64,000 nucleotides of DNA from assembly GCF_003955715.1 (NCBI RefSeq), contig NZ_CP034463.1:1240001-1304000 (forward strand). Direction: 5' to 3'. A program made the position numbers and the translations under genes. Below the pieces are notes generated by a model. The model did not search any database, had not been told where the DNA came from, and worked only from the letters and a program-made list of their open reading frames with translations. Shown piece by piece: positions 46,052-54,837 of the stretch (position 1 is the first letter of the stretch; every line of letters starts with the position of its first letter). Source of the stretch: Streptomyces aquilus. GTDB taxonomy: Bacteria; Actinomycetota; Actinomycetes; Streptomycetales; Streptomycetaceae.

Positions 46052-46073
46052 GTGGGGGTCTCCGTTCATGGGG

Positions 46074-47258
46074 CTAGAGCAGTCCGTGCCGGGGTGGCCG
46101 GGTGCCGTTGAGCACGTACCGGCCGATGTGCTGGATCTTCCAGCGGGTCGGGTCGTGCAGGGTGTGGGTGCGGGCGTCGCGCCAATGCCGGTGGAGATTG
46201 AGGGAGTTGAGGGCGGAGCGGGTGCCGGCCACCTCGAACAGCGCGCTCCCCACCTCCACGGCGGCCTGCGCGGCCCGCACCTTGGCGGCGGCCACGGCGA
46301 TGGACGCCTCGGCCGCCGAGTCGTCGGTGAGCTCGGCCTGTGCCGCCTGCACGGCGCGCCCCGCCTCACGCACCAGCGCTTCCGCCGCCCGCACCTGGAC
46401 GGCGAGTTCGCCGAACCGCTGGATCAGCAGCGGGTCCTCGGCGGCCGTCTCCACACCGCTCTCGAACCACGGCCTGCTCTTCGTCCGCACGAACTCCGCC
46501 GCCTCCGCCAGCGCTCCCCCGGCGATCCCGGCGTCGATGGCCGCGTGCAGCAACTGCGCTACGGCGCCGTGGAGTTGCGGACCCTCGAAGGTGAGGTGAT
46601 GGGGCAGGACCCGGTCGGCCGGGACCGGCACGCCCGCCAGGCGGACGGTGCCGCTGGCGGTCGTACGCTGGCCCAGACCGTCCCAGTCGTCGACCACCGT
46701 GAGCCCCGGCGCGTCGGCCGGCACGTACGCGACGTGGAGCTTGTCGTCCTCGGCTCGGGCCAGCACCGGGATCCAGTCGGCGAACAGGGCGCCGGTCGAG
46801 TAGTGCTTGACGCCGTCGAGGACGTACGAGCCGTCCGGCCGCGGGGTCAGACGGGTGCGGATGTCCTGGACGTGCTTGGTGCCCGCCTCGGACTGGGCGT
46901 TGCCGAAGCGGCGGCCGGCGAGGAGTTCGGCGAAGAAGAACTTGCGCTGCTCCTCGGTGCCCTGCCGGCGGATCACGTTGACGTAGGCGAAGTGGCTCTG
47001 CGGGATCTGCGCGAGGCTCCCGTCGGCGGTGGCGAGCAGCCGGAAGATCTCGGCGAGGGTGGGTGCGCCGACGTCCGCGCCCCCGTGGTCGGCGGGGACG
47101 GTGACGGCGAGCAGGCCGGACGTGGAGAGCCGGTCCAACTCCGCGCGGGGCAGCCTGCGTTCGGTGTCCCGCGCGGAGGCTCCGGCGCGGAACTCGTCGG
47201 CCAGGGCCGCCGCGACGGCGAGGGCCTCCGCGTCGTCGGCGATCACATGGGCGGTCAT
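46074..47258 (-). CDS. sfnB: SfnB-like acyl-CoA dehydrogenase-type flavoprotein
   Basis: 394-aa flavoprotein of the sulfur-acquisition oxidoreductase SfnB group. Motifs include LLAVTVPADHGGADVGAPTLAEIF, HFAYVNVIRRQGTEEQRKFFF, VHYSTGALFADW-like VKHYSTGALFADWIPVL and HRHWRDARTHTLHDPTRWKIQHIGRY. It belongs to the DszC/SfnB class, flavin-dependent oxidases or monooxygenases of organosulfur compounds. Between ssuD and the FMN reductase in one strand with small gaps. Substrate inferred from context. Confidence 0.85.
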   Translation of the reverse strand: MTAHVIADDAEALAVAAALADEFRAGASARDTERRLPRAELDRLSTSGLLAVTVPADHGGADVGAPTLAEIFRLLATADGSLAQIPQSHFAYVNVIRRQGTEEQRKFFFAELLAGRRFGNAQSEAGTKHVQDIRTRLTPRPDGSYVLDGVKHYSTGALFADWIPVLARAEDDKLHVAYVPADAPGLTVVDDWDGLGQRTTASGTVRLAGVPVPADRVLPHHLTFEGPQLHGAVAQLLHAAIDAGIAGGALAEAAEFVRTKSRPWFESGVETAAEDPLLIQRFGELAVQVRAAEALVREAGRAVQAAQAELTDDSAAEASIAVAAAKVRAAQAAVEVGSALFEVAGTRSALNSLNLHRHWRDARTHTLHDPTRWKIQHIGRYVLNGTRPPRHGLL

Positions 47259-47265
47259 CGTCGGC

Positions 47266-47820
47266 TCAGCTCGCCGCTGCCAGGACCGGGGTGCGGCCGA
47301 GGGCGGCCGAGAACTGGTCGACGACCTGGGTGAGGGCGTCGCGGGCGGTCGCGGCGACGGACAGGGTCCCGTCCTCGTGCGGGGTGATGTCCTTGTCGAG
47401 GGTGAACCAGCCCTGCACGATGTGGGCGGCGCCCATGGAGTTCAGGACCGGGCGCAGGGCGTAGTCGATGGCCAGGACGTGGGCGGTGGTGCCGCCGGTG
47501 GCGAGCGGCAGGACCGTCTTTCCGGTCAGCGCGTACTGCGGCAGCAGGTCGAGCAGGGCCTTCAGGACTCCGGAGTACGAGGCCTTGTAGACCGGGGTGC
47601 CGACGACGACGCCGTCGGCACGGGCGAACAGCTCGGTGGCCGCGACGATCGCCGGGTGCTGGAAGTCGGCGCCGAGGAGGGCCTCGGCGGGGATCGTGCG
47701 CACGTCGAGCGGGACGACCGTGTGCCCCTGGGCGACGAGGCGCTGGTCCAGGTGGCGCAGCAGGCGGTTGGTGCGGGAGGAGGCGGACGGGCTGCCGGAG
47801 ACGGACAGGACGGTGGCCAT
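47266..47820 (-). CDS. ssuE: NAD(P)H-dependent FMN reductase (SsuE/MsuE type)
   Basis: 184-aa flavodoxin-like reductase. FMN-binding signature SVSGSPSASSRTNRLLRHL and VVVGTPVYKASYSGVLKALLDLLP are characteristic of SsuE, which supplies FMNH2 to SsuD-type monooxygenases. It lies between the two acyl-CoA dehydrogenase-like genes, 7 bp after sfnB, and is clearly in the operon. It can serve SsuD, SfnG and the DszC-like enzyme. Confidence 0.9.
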   Translation of the reverse strand: MATVLSVSGSPSASSRTNRLLRHLDQRLVAQGHTVVPLDVRTIPAEALLGADFQHPAIVAATELFARADGVVVGTPVYKASYSGVLKALLDLLPQYALTGKTVLPLATGGTTAHVLAIDYALRPVLNSMGAAHIVQGWFTLDKDITPHEDGTLSVAATARDALTQVVDQFSAALGRTPVLAAAS

Positions 47821-47885
47821 GGGTCCTCTTTCGGGGAGGCGGGGCGCCCCTGGCGGGCGAGCCGGGGGCGCCCCTGGGGAAGCGG

Positions 47886-49103
47886 TCAGGAGTACCAGGT
47901 GGGTTCGGGCAGTTCGCCCTCGAGGACCCAGCGGCCGACCTCGCGCCGCTTGTAGGCGACGGGGTCGTGGAGGGTGTGGGTGCGGATGTTGCGCCAGAAC
48001 CGGTCGAGGCCCTCGGCGGTGGTCGTGGACCGGGCGCCCGTCACCTCGAAGATCTTGCCGGCGACCTCCAGGGCGACGTCGGTGGCGCGGGCCTTCACGG
48101 CCGCCACCCGTACCTCGAAGTCGCCACGGGTCCGCTCGGTGACCGCGTCGGGGTCGTCGTGCAGCTTCTGTCCCTCGGCGGCGACGGCGTCGGCGAGCGC
48201 CTCGACGGCCCACAGCTTGGCGGTGAGGTCGCCGTAGATGTCGATGACGTACGGCTCGTCGACCGCCCGCTCGTGTCCGCCGTGCAGCCAGGAGCGGGAC
48301 TTGGTGCGGGTGTAAGTGGCGGCCGTCTCCAGGGCGCCGCCCGCGATCCCGAGGTAGAAGTTGACGAAGACCAGCTGGATGGTGGGCACGTTGAGGGTGT
48401 TGTACGTGCGCGGCTGGAACCGCTTGTCGACGTAGCCGGCCGCCGACGACCACGGCGTACGCACCCCGTCGAGGGTGACGCCGCCGCTCTCGGTCAGCCG
48501 TTGGCCGATGTTGTCCCAGTCGTCGTGGAAGGTCAGGCCCTCGCTGTCGGAGGGCACGATCGCGAAGACGTGCTGGTCGGTGCCTTCGAGGACGCCTTCC
48601 AGGACGGTGACGTCGGAGACCTTGCTGCCGGTGGAGAAGGACTTGCGGCCGGTGAAGACGAGGTCGTCGCCGTCCTCGGTGACGATCACGTCCTTGTCGC
48701 GGGGGTTGACGGCGCCGCCGAAGAACCAGCGGTTGCGGGCGGCCTCGGCCTCGACGTGCTCCCACTGCTCACGGGTGCCGACCAACCGGGCGGCCCAGTT
48801 CCACAGGTAGTGGTAGCCGAGGAGCTGGCCGATGGAGCCGTCGGCCTTGGCGACCTCGCGGACGACCCGGTACGCGGTCTGCCAGTCCTGGCCCGCGCCG
48901 CCGTGCTCCGTGGGGCCGAGCAGGGTGACGAGACCGGCGTCCTTGAGCAGCTGGACCTCGGCGTACGGGGTGGCGCCGGCCCGGTCGCGGGCGGCGGCGT
49001 CGGTGGCGAGGACGGCGGCGACCTCGGCGGCGCGGGCGATCCAGTCCTGGGCGGTCCGGGGAGCGGGCCGGTGCTCCCAGTCGGTGTGCGTGGCGGTGCT
49101 CAT
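47886..49103 (-). CDS. DszC-like flavin-dependent monooxygenase
   Basis: 405-aa member of the acyl-CoA dehydrogenase-fold monooxygenases related to dibenzothiophene monooxygenase DszC. Motifs: GLVTLLGPTEHGGAGQDWQTAYRVV, LLGYHYLWNWAARLVGT, GRKSFSTGSKVSDVTVL and FWRNIRTHTLHDPVAYKRREVGR. Expected to oxidise an organosulfur compound with reduced FMN. Transcribed between the sfnG and FMN reductase genes; 13 bp downstream of sfnG. Substrate specificity cannot be read. Confidence 0.85.
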   Translation of the reverse strand: MSTATHTDWEHRPAPRTAQDWIARAAEVAAVLATDAAARDRAGATPYAEVQLLKDAGLVTLLGPTEHGGAGQDWQTAYRVVREVAKADGSIGQLLGYHYLWNWAARLVGTREQWEHVEAEAARNRWFFGGAVNPRDKDVIVTEDGDDLVFTGRKSFSTGSKVSDVTVLEGVLEGTDQHVFAIVPSDSEGLTFHDDWDNIGQRLTESGGVTLDGVRTPWSSAAGYVDKRFQPRTYNTLNVPTIQLVFVNFYLGIAGGALETAATYTRTKSRSWLHGGHERAVDEPYVIDIYGDLTAKLWAVEALADAVAAEGQKLHDDPDAVTERTRGDFEVRVAAVKARATDVALEVAGKIFEVTGARSTTTAEGLDRFWRNIRTHTLHDPVAYKRREVGRWVLEGELPEPTWYS

Positions 49104-49116
49104 GTCGGTTGCCTCC

Positions 49117-50226
49117 TCAGACCTGGGCGGGGACGGACTCGGGGAGCTGGGCCTCCAGTTCGCGCACCAGCGGCAGGACGCGGCGGCCGAAGTACTCGAC
49201 CTCCTCGTGGTAGTGCAGGAAGCCGAGCAGGAGCAGGTCGACGCCGAGCTTCTTGTAGGCGACGATCCGCTCGGCGATCTGCTCCGGGGTGCCGATGAGG
49301 CCGGTGCGGAAGCCGTCGTTGTACTGGACGAGGTCCTCGAAGGAGGAGTCCTGCCACATGCCCTTCTTGTCGGCGGTGGACTGGCCCGCCTGCTTCACGG
49401 CCGCGCCGAAGCCCTCGACGGCCTCGGTGTCGGCCTTGGCGACGATCTCGCGCAGGGTGTCGCGGGCCTCGGCCTCGGTGTCACGGGCGATGAGGAAGCC
49501 GTTGAGGCCGAACTTCGGTGCCGTACGCCCCACTTCGGCGGCCGACTTGCGGACGTCGGTGATCTGCTCGACGACCCCGTCGAAGTCCTTGCCGTTGGAG
49601 AAGTACCAGTCGGAGACCCGCCCGGCCATCTGGCGTGCGGCGGTGGAGTTGCCGCCCTGGAAGATCTCCGGGTGCGGCCGTTCGGGGGTGTTGAGGGGCT
49701 TGGGCTTGAGGGAGAAGTCACGCAACCGGTAGAAGTCACCGGCGAGTTCGGTGTGGTCCTCGGTCCAGATCTGGCGCAGGGCGCGGATGAACTCCTCGGA
49801 GCGGCGGTAGCGCTCGTCGTGCTCCAGCCAGGGCTCACCGAGGGCGGTGAACTCGCCCTTGAACCAGCCCGACACGACGTTGACCGCGAACCGGCCGTTG
49901 GACAGGTGGTCGGCGGTGGCGCCGAGTTTGGCGAGGACGCCGGGGTGCCACAGGCCGGGGTGGACGGCGGCGATGACCTTCAGGCGTTCGGTGGCGAGGA
50001 GGAGGGCGAGACTGAAGCTGGTCGACTCGTGCTGGAACTCGGCGCCGTAGCTGGCCATGTAGCGGACCTGGCTGAGCGCGTAGTCGAAGCCGTTGTTCTC
50101 GGCGAGGACGGCGAGTTCGCGGTTGTAGTCGTAACCCCAGTCGGTGCGCTGCTCGATCCTGCTGGTGACGAGTCCCCCGCTGACGTTGGGGACCCAGTAG
50201 GCGAATTTGACGGGCTCTGCGGGCAT
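49117..50226 (-). CDS. sfnG: Dimethylsulfone monooxygenase-like flavoprotein
   Basis: 369-aa luciferase-like monooxygenase. The N terminus KFAYWVPNVSGGLVTSRIEQRTDWGYDYNRELA and GFDYALSQVRYMASYG match SfnG, which converts dimethylsulfone to methanesulfinate with FMNH2. ATG 50226 has CAGGAG upstream. First structural gene of the sulfur operon; a Cys-Cys leader peptide lies 127 bp upstream and a LysR gene is divergent. The operon order is sfnG, DszC-like, ssuE, sfnB, ssuD, hydrolase. Confidence 0.92.
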   Translation of the reverse strand: MPAEPVKFAYWVPNVSGGLVTSRIEQRTDWGYDYNRELAVLAENNGFDYALSQVRYMASYGAEFQHESTSFSLALLLATERLKVIAAVHPGLWHPGVLAKLGATADHLSNGRFAVNVVSGWFKGEFTALGEPWLEHDERYRRSEEFIRALRQIWTEDHTELAGDFYRLRDFSLKPKPLNTPERPHPEIFQGGNSTAARQMAGRVSDWYFSNGKDFDGVVEQITDVRKSAAEVGRTAPKFGLNGFLIARDTEAEARDTLREIVAKADTEAVEGFGAAVKQAGQSTADKKGMWQDSSFEDLVQYNDGFRTGLIGTPEQIAERIVAYKKLGVDLLLLGFLHYHEEVEYFGRRVLPLVRELEAQLPESVPAQV

Positions 50227-50283
50227 GCGGAACTCCTGTTGCGGATGGTGCGTAATGTTTTCGGGCACGCCGAATTCAGGAAA

Positions 50284-50355
50284 TGCGCGGGCGCGCAGAA
50301 TTCAGGCGAGAAACGAGAAAACAGACGTGACGCGGGGAACCTTGAGCAGTGCTCA
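50284..50355 (-). promoter_or_regulatory. Candidate attenuator structures after the leader peptide
   Basis: On the minus strand two hairpins follow the Cys codons: TGAGCA-c-TGCTCA (50343-50355), whose stem contains the leader stop codon, and TGCGC-GCCC-GCGCA followed by TTT (50284-50297), flanked by direct 9-bp repeats GAATTCAGG (50272-50280 and 50298-50306). They lie between the leader and sfnG. Ribosome position at the Cys codons could choose between them; the pairing logic is inferred. Confidence 0.5.
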
Positions 50356-50430
50356 GGCCGCGGGGCAACAGGAGGCGCTGGAGACGCGTGCGAGGTCGAC
50401 ATGGCGTCGCCGCGTGAGGTCCAGTCGCAT
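50353..50430 (-). CDS. Cysteine-rich leader peptide upstream of the sulfur operon
   Basis: 25-codon gene: ATG 50430, peptide MRLDLTRRRHVDLARVSSAS then CCPAA, stop TGA at 50353-50355. An in-frame ATG at 50436 would add two residues. Arg-rich head and Cys21-Cys22 near the end (codons TGT TGC at 50365-50370) match the short Streptomyces leader peptides found before sulfur and cysteine genes. Mycobacterial Cys-run leaders are known to attenuate downstream genes according to cysteine supply. The ATG at 50436 is 7 bases from a -10, allowing leaderless translation; GAGGA lies before ATG 50430. Too short for ordinary gene finding. Confidence 0.85.
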   Translation of the reverse strand: MRLDLTRRRHVDLARVSSASCCPAA

Positions 50431-50443
50431 CTTCATGTCCTCG

Positions 50444-50473
50444 ATCGTGACAGTCGCCGGTCGGGGCCGTCAA
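50444..50473 (-). promoter_or_regulatory. Promoter of the leader-sulfur operon
   Basis: On the minus strand TTGACG (50468-50473), 18-base spacer, CACGAT (50444-50449); the leader ATG at 50436 is 7 bases beyond the -10, so transcription may begin at or near that start codon. It lies between the divergent LysR gene and the operon. Confidence 0.55.
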
Positions 50474-50574
50474 GGTAAACCCGACCGGTCTCGTATCGCG
50501 GACCATTGAATTTCACGAAGGTGTGACAGGGAAACCCTTGAACGTGCCGGGAAATGGGCCGCATTCTGCCTGGC

Positions 50575-51501
50575 ATGCGCACCGAACAGCTCGAATACAT
50601 CGCCGCGGTGACCCGGCTCGGTTCCCTGCGCCGGGCCGCCGAGGAACTGCGCCTTTCCCAGCCCGCGTTGAGCGAGACCGTGCGGAATCTGGAACGCGAG
50701 CTCGGCGTGGACCTCCTGGAGCGCAAACGCTCGGGCGCGACGATGAGCGCGGAAGGGCGGGAGCTGCTGCCGCACATCGTCAACGTGCTGGACGCGGTGG
50801 ACCGGTTGCGGGCGGCGGCGGGTGAGCAGCACCGCATCAGCCGGATGGTGCGGGTGGGCACGGTGAACGCGGCGACCGTGCCGCTGCTCATCCCCGCCGT
50901 GCGCGACTTCCGCGCCTGCCATCCGCACACCCAGGTCGAGGTGGTCGGCGCGCAGCAGACCGAGATCCACCGGGCGCTGGCCGAGGGCGGTCTCGATCTC
51001 GGCCTGGTCAACCACCTGGACGGCGACGACGTCCCGGCGGGCATCGAGTCCACGGAGCTGCTGCGCGGTCGGCCGGTGGTGTGTCTGCGGCCCGACCATC
51101 CGCTGGCCGCGCGCACGGTGGTGACCGTGGACGATCTGCTGGCCGAGCCGCTGATCGCGATGCGGACCGGATATGTCATGCACCGCTATGTGCACCGCCT
51201 GCTGCGCGGTCGCGGCCCGTCCTTCTCCTACTCCACCGACGGCGCCGAGATGGGCAAGCTGATGGTGGCCGAGGGGCTCGGGGCGACGGTGCTGCCGGAC
51301 TTCAGTGTGGTGGGCGACCCGCTGGAGCGGCAGGGCACGATCACCTGGCGGCCGATCGCCGGTGACACGACACGGGTGCTGCTGATGCTCCAGCGGCGCC
51401 GGGCCGAGTCCGTGCCGCGAGCGGCTCAGGACCTGCACGAGGTGTTCGTGCGCCGGGCCCGGCGAGCGGCGGGGTCCGGTCGGGACGACGCTGACCGGTG
51501 A
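50575..51501 (+). CDS. LysR family regulator of the sulfur cluster
   Basis: 308-aa LysR protein. N-terminal winged helix: MRTEQLEYIAAVTRLGSLRRAAEELRLSQPALSETVRNLERELGVDLLERKRSG. Effector domain with GTVNAATVPLLIPAVRDF and MVAEGLGATVLPDFSVVG. I start at ATG 50575 because the HTH begins there in homologues; ATG 50554 is the alternative. Divergent from the leader/sfnG operon with about 140 bp between them, the standard arrangement for a LysR sulfur regulator such as Cbl/CysB-type activators. Effector unknown. Confidence 0.9.
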   Translation: MRTEQLEYIAAVTRLGSLRRAAEELRLSQPALSETVRNLERELGVDLLERKRSGATMSAEGRELLPHIVNVLDAVDRLRAAAGEQHRISRMVRVGTVNAATVPLLIPAVRDFRACHPHTQVEVVGAQQTEIHRALAEGGLDLGLVNHLDGDDVPAGIESTELLRGRPVVCLRPDHPLAARTVVTVDDLLAEPLIAMRTGYVMHRYVHRLLRGRGPSFSYSTDGAEMGKLMVAEGLGATVLPDFSVVGDPLERQGTITWRPIAGDTTRVLLMLQRRRAESVPRAAQDLHEVFVRRARRAAGSGRDDADR

Positions 51502-51533
51502 CCTGCGGGTGAGGGCCGTCGGGACAGGTCCGG

Positions 51534-51719
51534 TCAGTCGTCGTCGCCCTGGAGCACCACGAGGAACGCGTCGGACTTCAGGTCCATGACGACCGTCGCG
51601 GGTTCACCCTGGGCGCGGCGCTGCGCCGCGTACTCCTCCGCCGGCCACGATCCGCGTGGAGCGCCTGCCGGGAACCGCTCCAACACCTTCGCACCCATAT
51701 CGGCGATCACCTCCGACAT
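51534..51719 (-). CDS. Small uncharacterised protein
   Basis: 61-aa product from ATG 51719 (GGAAGA four to five bases before); an upstream in-frame ATG at 51764 would make 76 aa. The sequence (MSEVIADMGAKVLERFPAG, then ATVVMDLKSDAFLVVLQGDDD) is soluble, with an acidic C terminus. It is divergent from the SDR/DUF2867 gene and converges on the LysR gene. No recognised domain. Confidence 0.6.
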   Translation of the reverse strand: MSEVIADMGAKVLERFPAGAPRGSWPAEEYAAQRRAQGEPATVVMDLKSDAFLVVLQGDDD

Positions 51720-51881
51720 CGATCTTCCGTTCAGTACGACGGCGGTATGACGGGCCACCGTCATACTGTGCGGTTGCCCGGGAACGCCGCGGACAGTCCA
51801 TCTGCGGAAGAGACCGCATCCGATACGGCCCCAGACGTGGAAGTGATCACTGGGGGACGTGACACGAAGGGTCTGCGGCAG

Positions 51882-53414
51882 ATGAACGACGAACACACCG
51901 GAGCGCCGCCGCGCTGTCTGGTGACCGGCGCGACGGGCTACATCGGCGGCCGGCTCGTGCCCGAGCTGCTGGCCGCCGGGTACCGGGTGCGCTGCCTGGC
52001 CAGGTCCCCCGGCAAACTCCGCGACCAGCCGTGGTCGGGTGACGTGGAGGTCGTACGCGGGGACGTGCTGGACGCCGACGCGGTCGCCGGAGCGCTGCGC
52101 GGCACCGACGTCGCCTACTACCTGGTGCACGCGCTGGGCACCGGCGACACCTTCGAGGAGACCGACCGACGGGCCGCCCGGATCTTCGGCGAGCAGGCCC
52201 GTGCCGCGGGCGTGCGTCGCATCGTCTACCTGGGCGGGCTCACCCCCGCGGACGTGCCCGAGCGGGAACTGTCGCCGCATCTGCGGTCCCGGGCCGAGGT
52301 GGGCCGCATCCTGTTGTCCTGCGGGGTGCCCACCACCGTGCTGCGGGCCGCGGTCGTCATCGGCTCGGGCTCGGCCTCCTTCGAGATGCTGCGCCACCTC
52401 ACCGAACGCCTGCCGGTGATGGTGACCCCGAGCTGGGTGCGCACCCGCATCCAGCCGGTGGCGGTGCGCGATGTGCTGCGGGTCCTGGTGGGCAGCGCCC
52501 GGATGCCGTCCGACGTGAGCCGCGCCTTCGACATCGGCGGGCCGGACGTGCTGACGTACCGGGAGATGATGATCAGGTACGCGGCGGTCGCGGAGCTTCC
52601 GCGCCGGCTCATCGTGTCCGTGCCGATGCTCAGCCCCGGCCTGTCCAGTCACTGGGTCGGTCTGGTGACGCCCGTGCCGGCGTCCATCGCGCGTCCGCTG
52701 ACGGAGTCCCTGCGGCACGAGGTCGTCTGCCAGGAGCACGACATCGCCCGGTACGTGGCGGATCCGCCGGGCCACCCGATCGGCTTCGACGAAGCCGTCC
52801 GGCTGGCCCTGCGCCGGGTCCGCGACGCGCAGGTGGCGACCCGCTGGTCCTCGGCGTCCGTTCCGGGCGCCCCCAGCGACCCGCTGCCCACCGACCCCGA
52901 CTGGGCGGGCGGCAGCCTCTACACCGACGTACGGGAGATCGACGTCGACGCCCCGCCCGCCGCCCTGTGGCGGGTCATCGAGGGGATCGGCGGGGAGAAC
53001 GGCTGGTACTCCTTCCCGCTCGCCTGGGCGCTGCGCGGCCGGCTGGACCGTCTCGTCGGCGGGGTCGGGCTGCGTCGGGGGCGGCGGGACGCGGCCCGGC
53101 TCCGGGTCGGCGACTCGCTGGACTTCTGGCGGGTCGAGGAGGTCGAACCGGGGCGGCTGCTGCGGCTGCGCGCCGAGATGCGACTGCCGGGTCCGGCCTG
53201 GCTGGAGATGTACGCCCGGACCGACGACAGCGGCCGCACCCGCTACCGCCAGCGCGCCCTGTTCCACCCCCGCGGCCTGCTCGGACACCTCTACTGGTGG
53301 AGCGTCTCCCCGTTCCACGCCCTCGTCTTCGGCGGCATGGCCCGCAACATCGCCCGCGCCGCGGCCCGGGCGTCGGCCGAACCCGCGCACCGCCCCGCCC
53401 CCACCCGCCGCTGA
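51882..53414 (+). CDS. SDR-type oxidoreductase fused to DUF2867
   Basis: 510-aa protein. N-terminal NAD(P)-binding atypical SDR domain (LVTGATGYIGGRLVPELLAAGYRVRCLARSPGKL; residues about 10-290), and a C-terminal DUF2867 domain (about 330-500; YTDVREIDVDAPPAALWRVIEGIGGENGWYSFPLAWALRG). The pairing is known in actinobacteria and cyanobacteria. ATG 51882 is my start; longer in-frame starts upstream (51747) overlap the divergent small gene. A photolyase gene follows 37 bp later on the same strand, so the two form an operon. Substrate unknown. Confidence 0.85.
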   Translation: MNDEHTGAPPRCLVTGATGYIGGRLVPELLAAGYRVRCLARSPGKLRDQPWSGDVEVVRGDVLDADAVAGALRGTDVAYYLVHALGTGDTFEETDRRAARIFGEQARAAGVRRIVYLGGLTPADVPERELSPHLRSRAEVGRILLSCGVPTTVLRAAVVIGSGSASFEMLRHLTERLPVMVTPSWVRTRIQPVAVRDVLRVLVGSARMPSDVSRAFDIGGPDVLTYREMMIRYAAVAELPRRLIVSVPMLSPGLSSHWVGLVTPVPASIARPLTESLRHEVVCQEHDIARYVADPPGHPIGFDEAVRLALRRVRDAQVATRWSSASVPGAPSDPLPTDPDWAGGSLYTDVREIDVDAPPAALWRVIEGIGGENGWYSFPLAWALRGRLDRLVGGVGLRRGRRDAARLRVGDSLDFWRVEEVEPGRLLRLRAEMRLPGPAWLEMYARTDDSGRTRYRQRALFHPRGLLGHLYWWSVSPFHALVFGGMARNIARAAARASAEPAHRPAPTRR

Positions 53415-53451
53415 CCCCGTCGCCCGTCCCCCCTCACCCGGAGCCCGCGCA

Positions 53452-54825
53452 ATGCACGTCTCGATCGTCCTGTTCACCTCGGACCTCCGCCTCCACGACC
53501 ACCCGCCGCTGCGGGCCGCGCACGAGGCGCGTCAGGTGGTGCCGCTGTTCGTGCGCGACCGGGGTGTGACGGACGCCGGGTTCGCCGCCCCGAACCGGCT
53601 GGCCTTCCTCGCCGACTGTCTGCGGGACCTCGACGCGGGCCTGCGCGAGCGGGGCGGCCGCCTGGTGGTCCGCAGCGGTGACGTCGTCGAGGAGGTCTGC
53701 AGGGTGGCCACGGAGACGGACGCCGACGAGGTGCACATGGCGGCCGACTTCAGCGCCTACGCGCAGCGACGTGAACAGCGGCTCCGGCGGGCCCTGGAGG
53801 CGGACGGCCGCCGCCTGCACGTCCACGACACGGTGACCTCGGCGGTCGCCCCGGGCGCGCTGGCCCCGGCCGCCTCCGACCACTTCGCCGTCTTCACCCC
53901 GTACTTCCGGCACTGGAGCGGCGTACGGCTGCGGGAGCCGATGGCCGCGCCGCGCACGATCCGGGTCCCGGACGGGGTCGGCTCGGAGGATCCGCCCTCG
54001 CGCGCCGGGCTGTCGGGGGTCTCGGCGGGCCTGGCCGCCGGCGGTGAGGCGGCGGGCCGGGCGCGGATGACGTCCTGGCTGCGCGACGGCGTCGGCGCGT
54101 ACGAGGACCGCCACGACGACCTGGCCGGCGACGCCACCTCCCGCTTCTCACCGCATCTGCACTTCGGCACGCTCTCCCCGGTCGAACTGGCCCACCGGGC
54201 GCGCAAGTCCGGCGGACCGGGCGCCGAGGCCTTCGTACGGCAGCTCGCCTGGCGGGACTTCCACCGGCAGGTGCTCGCCGCCCGCCCGGCCGCCGCCCTC
54301 ACCGACTACCGCACGAAGCACGACCGTTGGCGGTCCGGACGTAGGGCCGGCGAGGACATCGAGGCCTGGAAGGAGGGGCGCACCGGCTACCCGGTGGTCG
54401 ACGCGGCGATGCGCCAGCTGCGTCACGAGGGCTGGATGCACAACCGCGGCCGCCTCCTGACCGCGAGCTTCCTCACCAAGACGCTGTACGTCGACTGGCG
54501 CGAGGGCGCCCGGTACTTCCTGGAGCTCCTGGTCGACGGCGACATCGCCAACAACCAGCTCAACTGGCAGTGGATGGCGGGCACCGGCACCGACTCGCGA
54601 CCGAACCGGGTCCTCAACCCGGTCACGCAGGCCAAGCGGTACGACCCCGAGGGCGCGTACGTACGGCGCTGGGTGCCCGAACTGGCGGAGCTGGACGCCC
54701 CGTCGGTGCACGAGCCGTGGAAGCTGCGCGGCCTGGACCGGGCCGCCCTCGGTGACTACCCGGACCCGATCGTCGACCTCTCCGACGGTCTCGCCCGCTT
54801 CAAGCGGTCCCGCGGACTCGACTGA
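53452..54825 (+). CDS. phr: Deoxyribodipyrimidine photolyase, class I CPD type
   Basis: 457-aa light-driven repair enzyme. N-terminal alpha/beta domain (VSIVLFTSDLRLHDHPPL) for the antenna cofactor; C-terminal FAD domain with TSRFSPHLHFGTLSP, FVRQLAWRDFHRQVLAARP, RTGYPVVDAAMRQLRHEGWMHNRGRLL and the flavin-site NNQLNWQWMAGTGTDSRPNRVLNP. All photolyase hallmarks are present and length is right. Downstream of the SDR/DUF2867 gene in one operon; convergent with a B12-binding MerR gene, which suggests light-dependent control. Confidence 0.94.
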   Translation: MHVSIVLFTSDLRLHDHPPLRAAHEARQVVPLFVRDRGVTDAGFAAPNRLAFLADCLRDLDAGLRERGGRLVVRSGDVVEEVCRVATETDADEVHMAADFSAYAQRREQRLRRALEADGRRLHVHDTVTSAVAPGALAPAASDHFAVFTPYFRHWSGVRLREPMAAPRTIRVPDGVGSEDPPSRAGLSGVSAGLAAGGEAAGRARMTSWLRDGVGAYEDRHDDLAGDATSRFSPHLHFGTLSPVELAHRARKSGGPGAEAFVRQLAWRDFHRQVLAARPAAALTDYRTKHDRWRSGRRAGEDIEAWKEGRTGYPVVDAAMRQLRHEGWMHNRGRLLTASFLTKTLYVDWREGARYFLELLVDGDIANNQLNWQWMAGTGTDSRPNRVLNPVTQAKRYDPEGAYVRRWVPELAELDAPSVHEPWKLRGLDRAALGDYPDPIVDLSDGLARFKRSRGLD

Positions 54826-54837
54826 CCGAGGTCTCCG

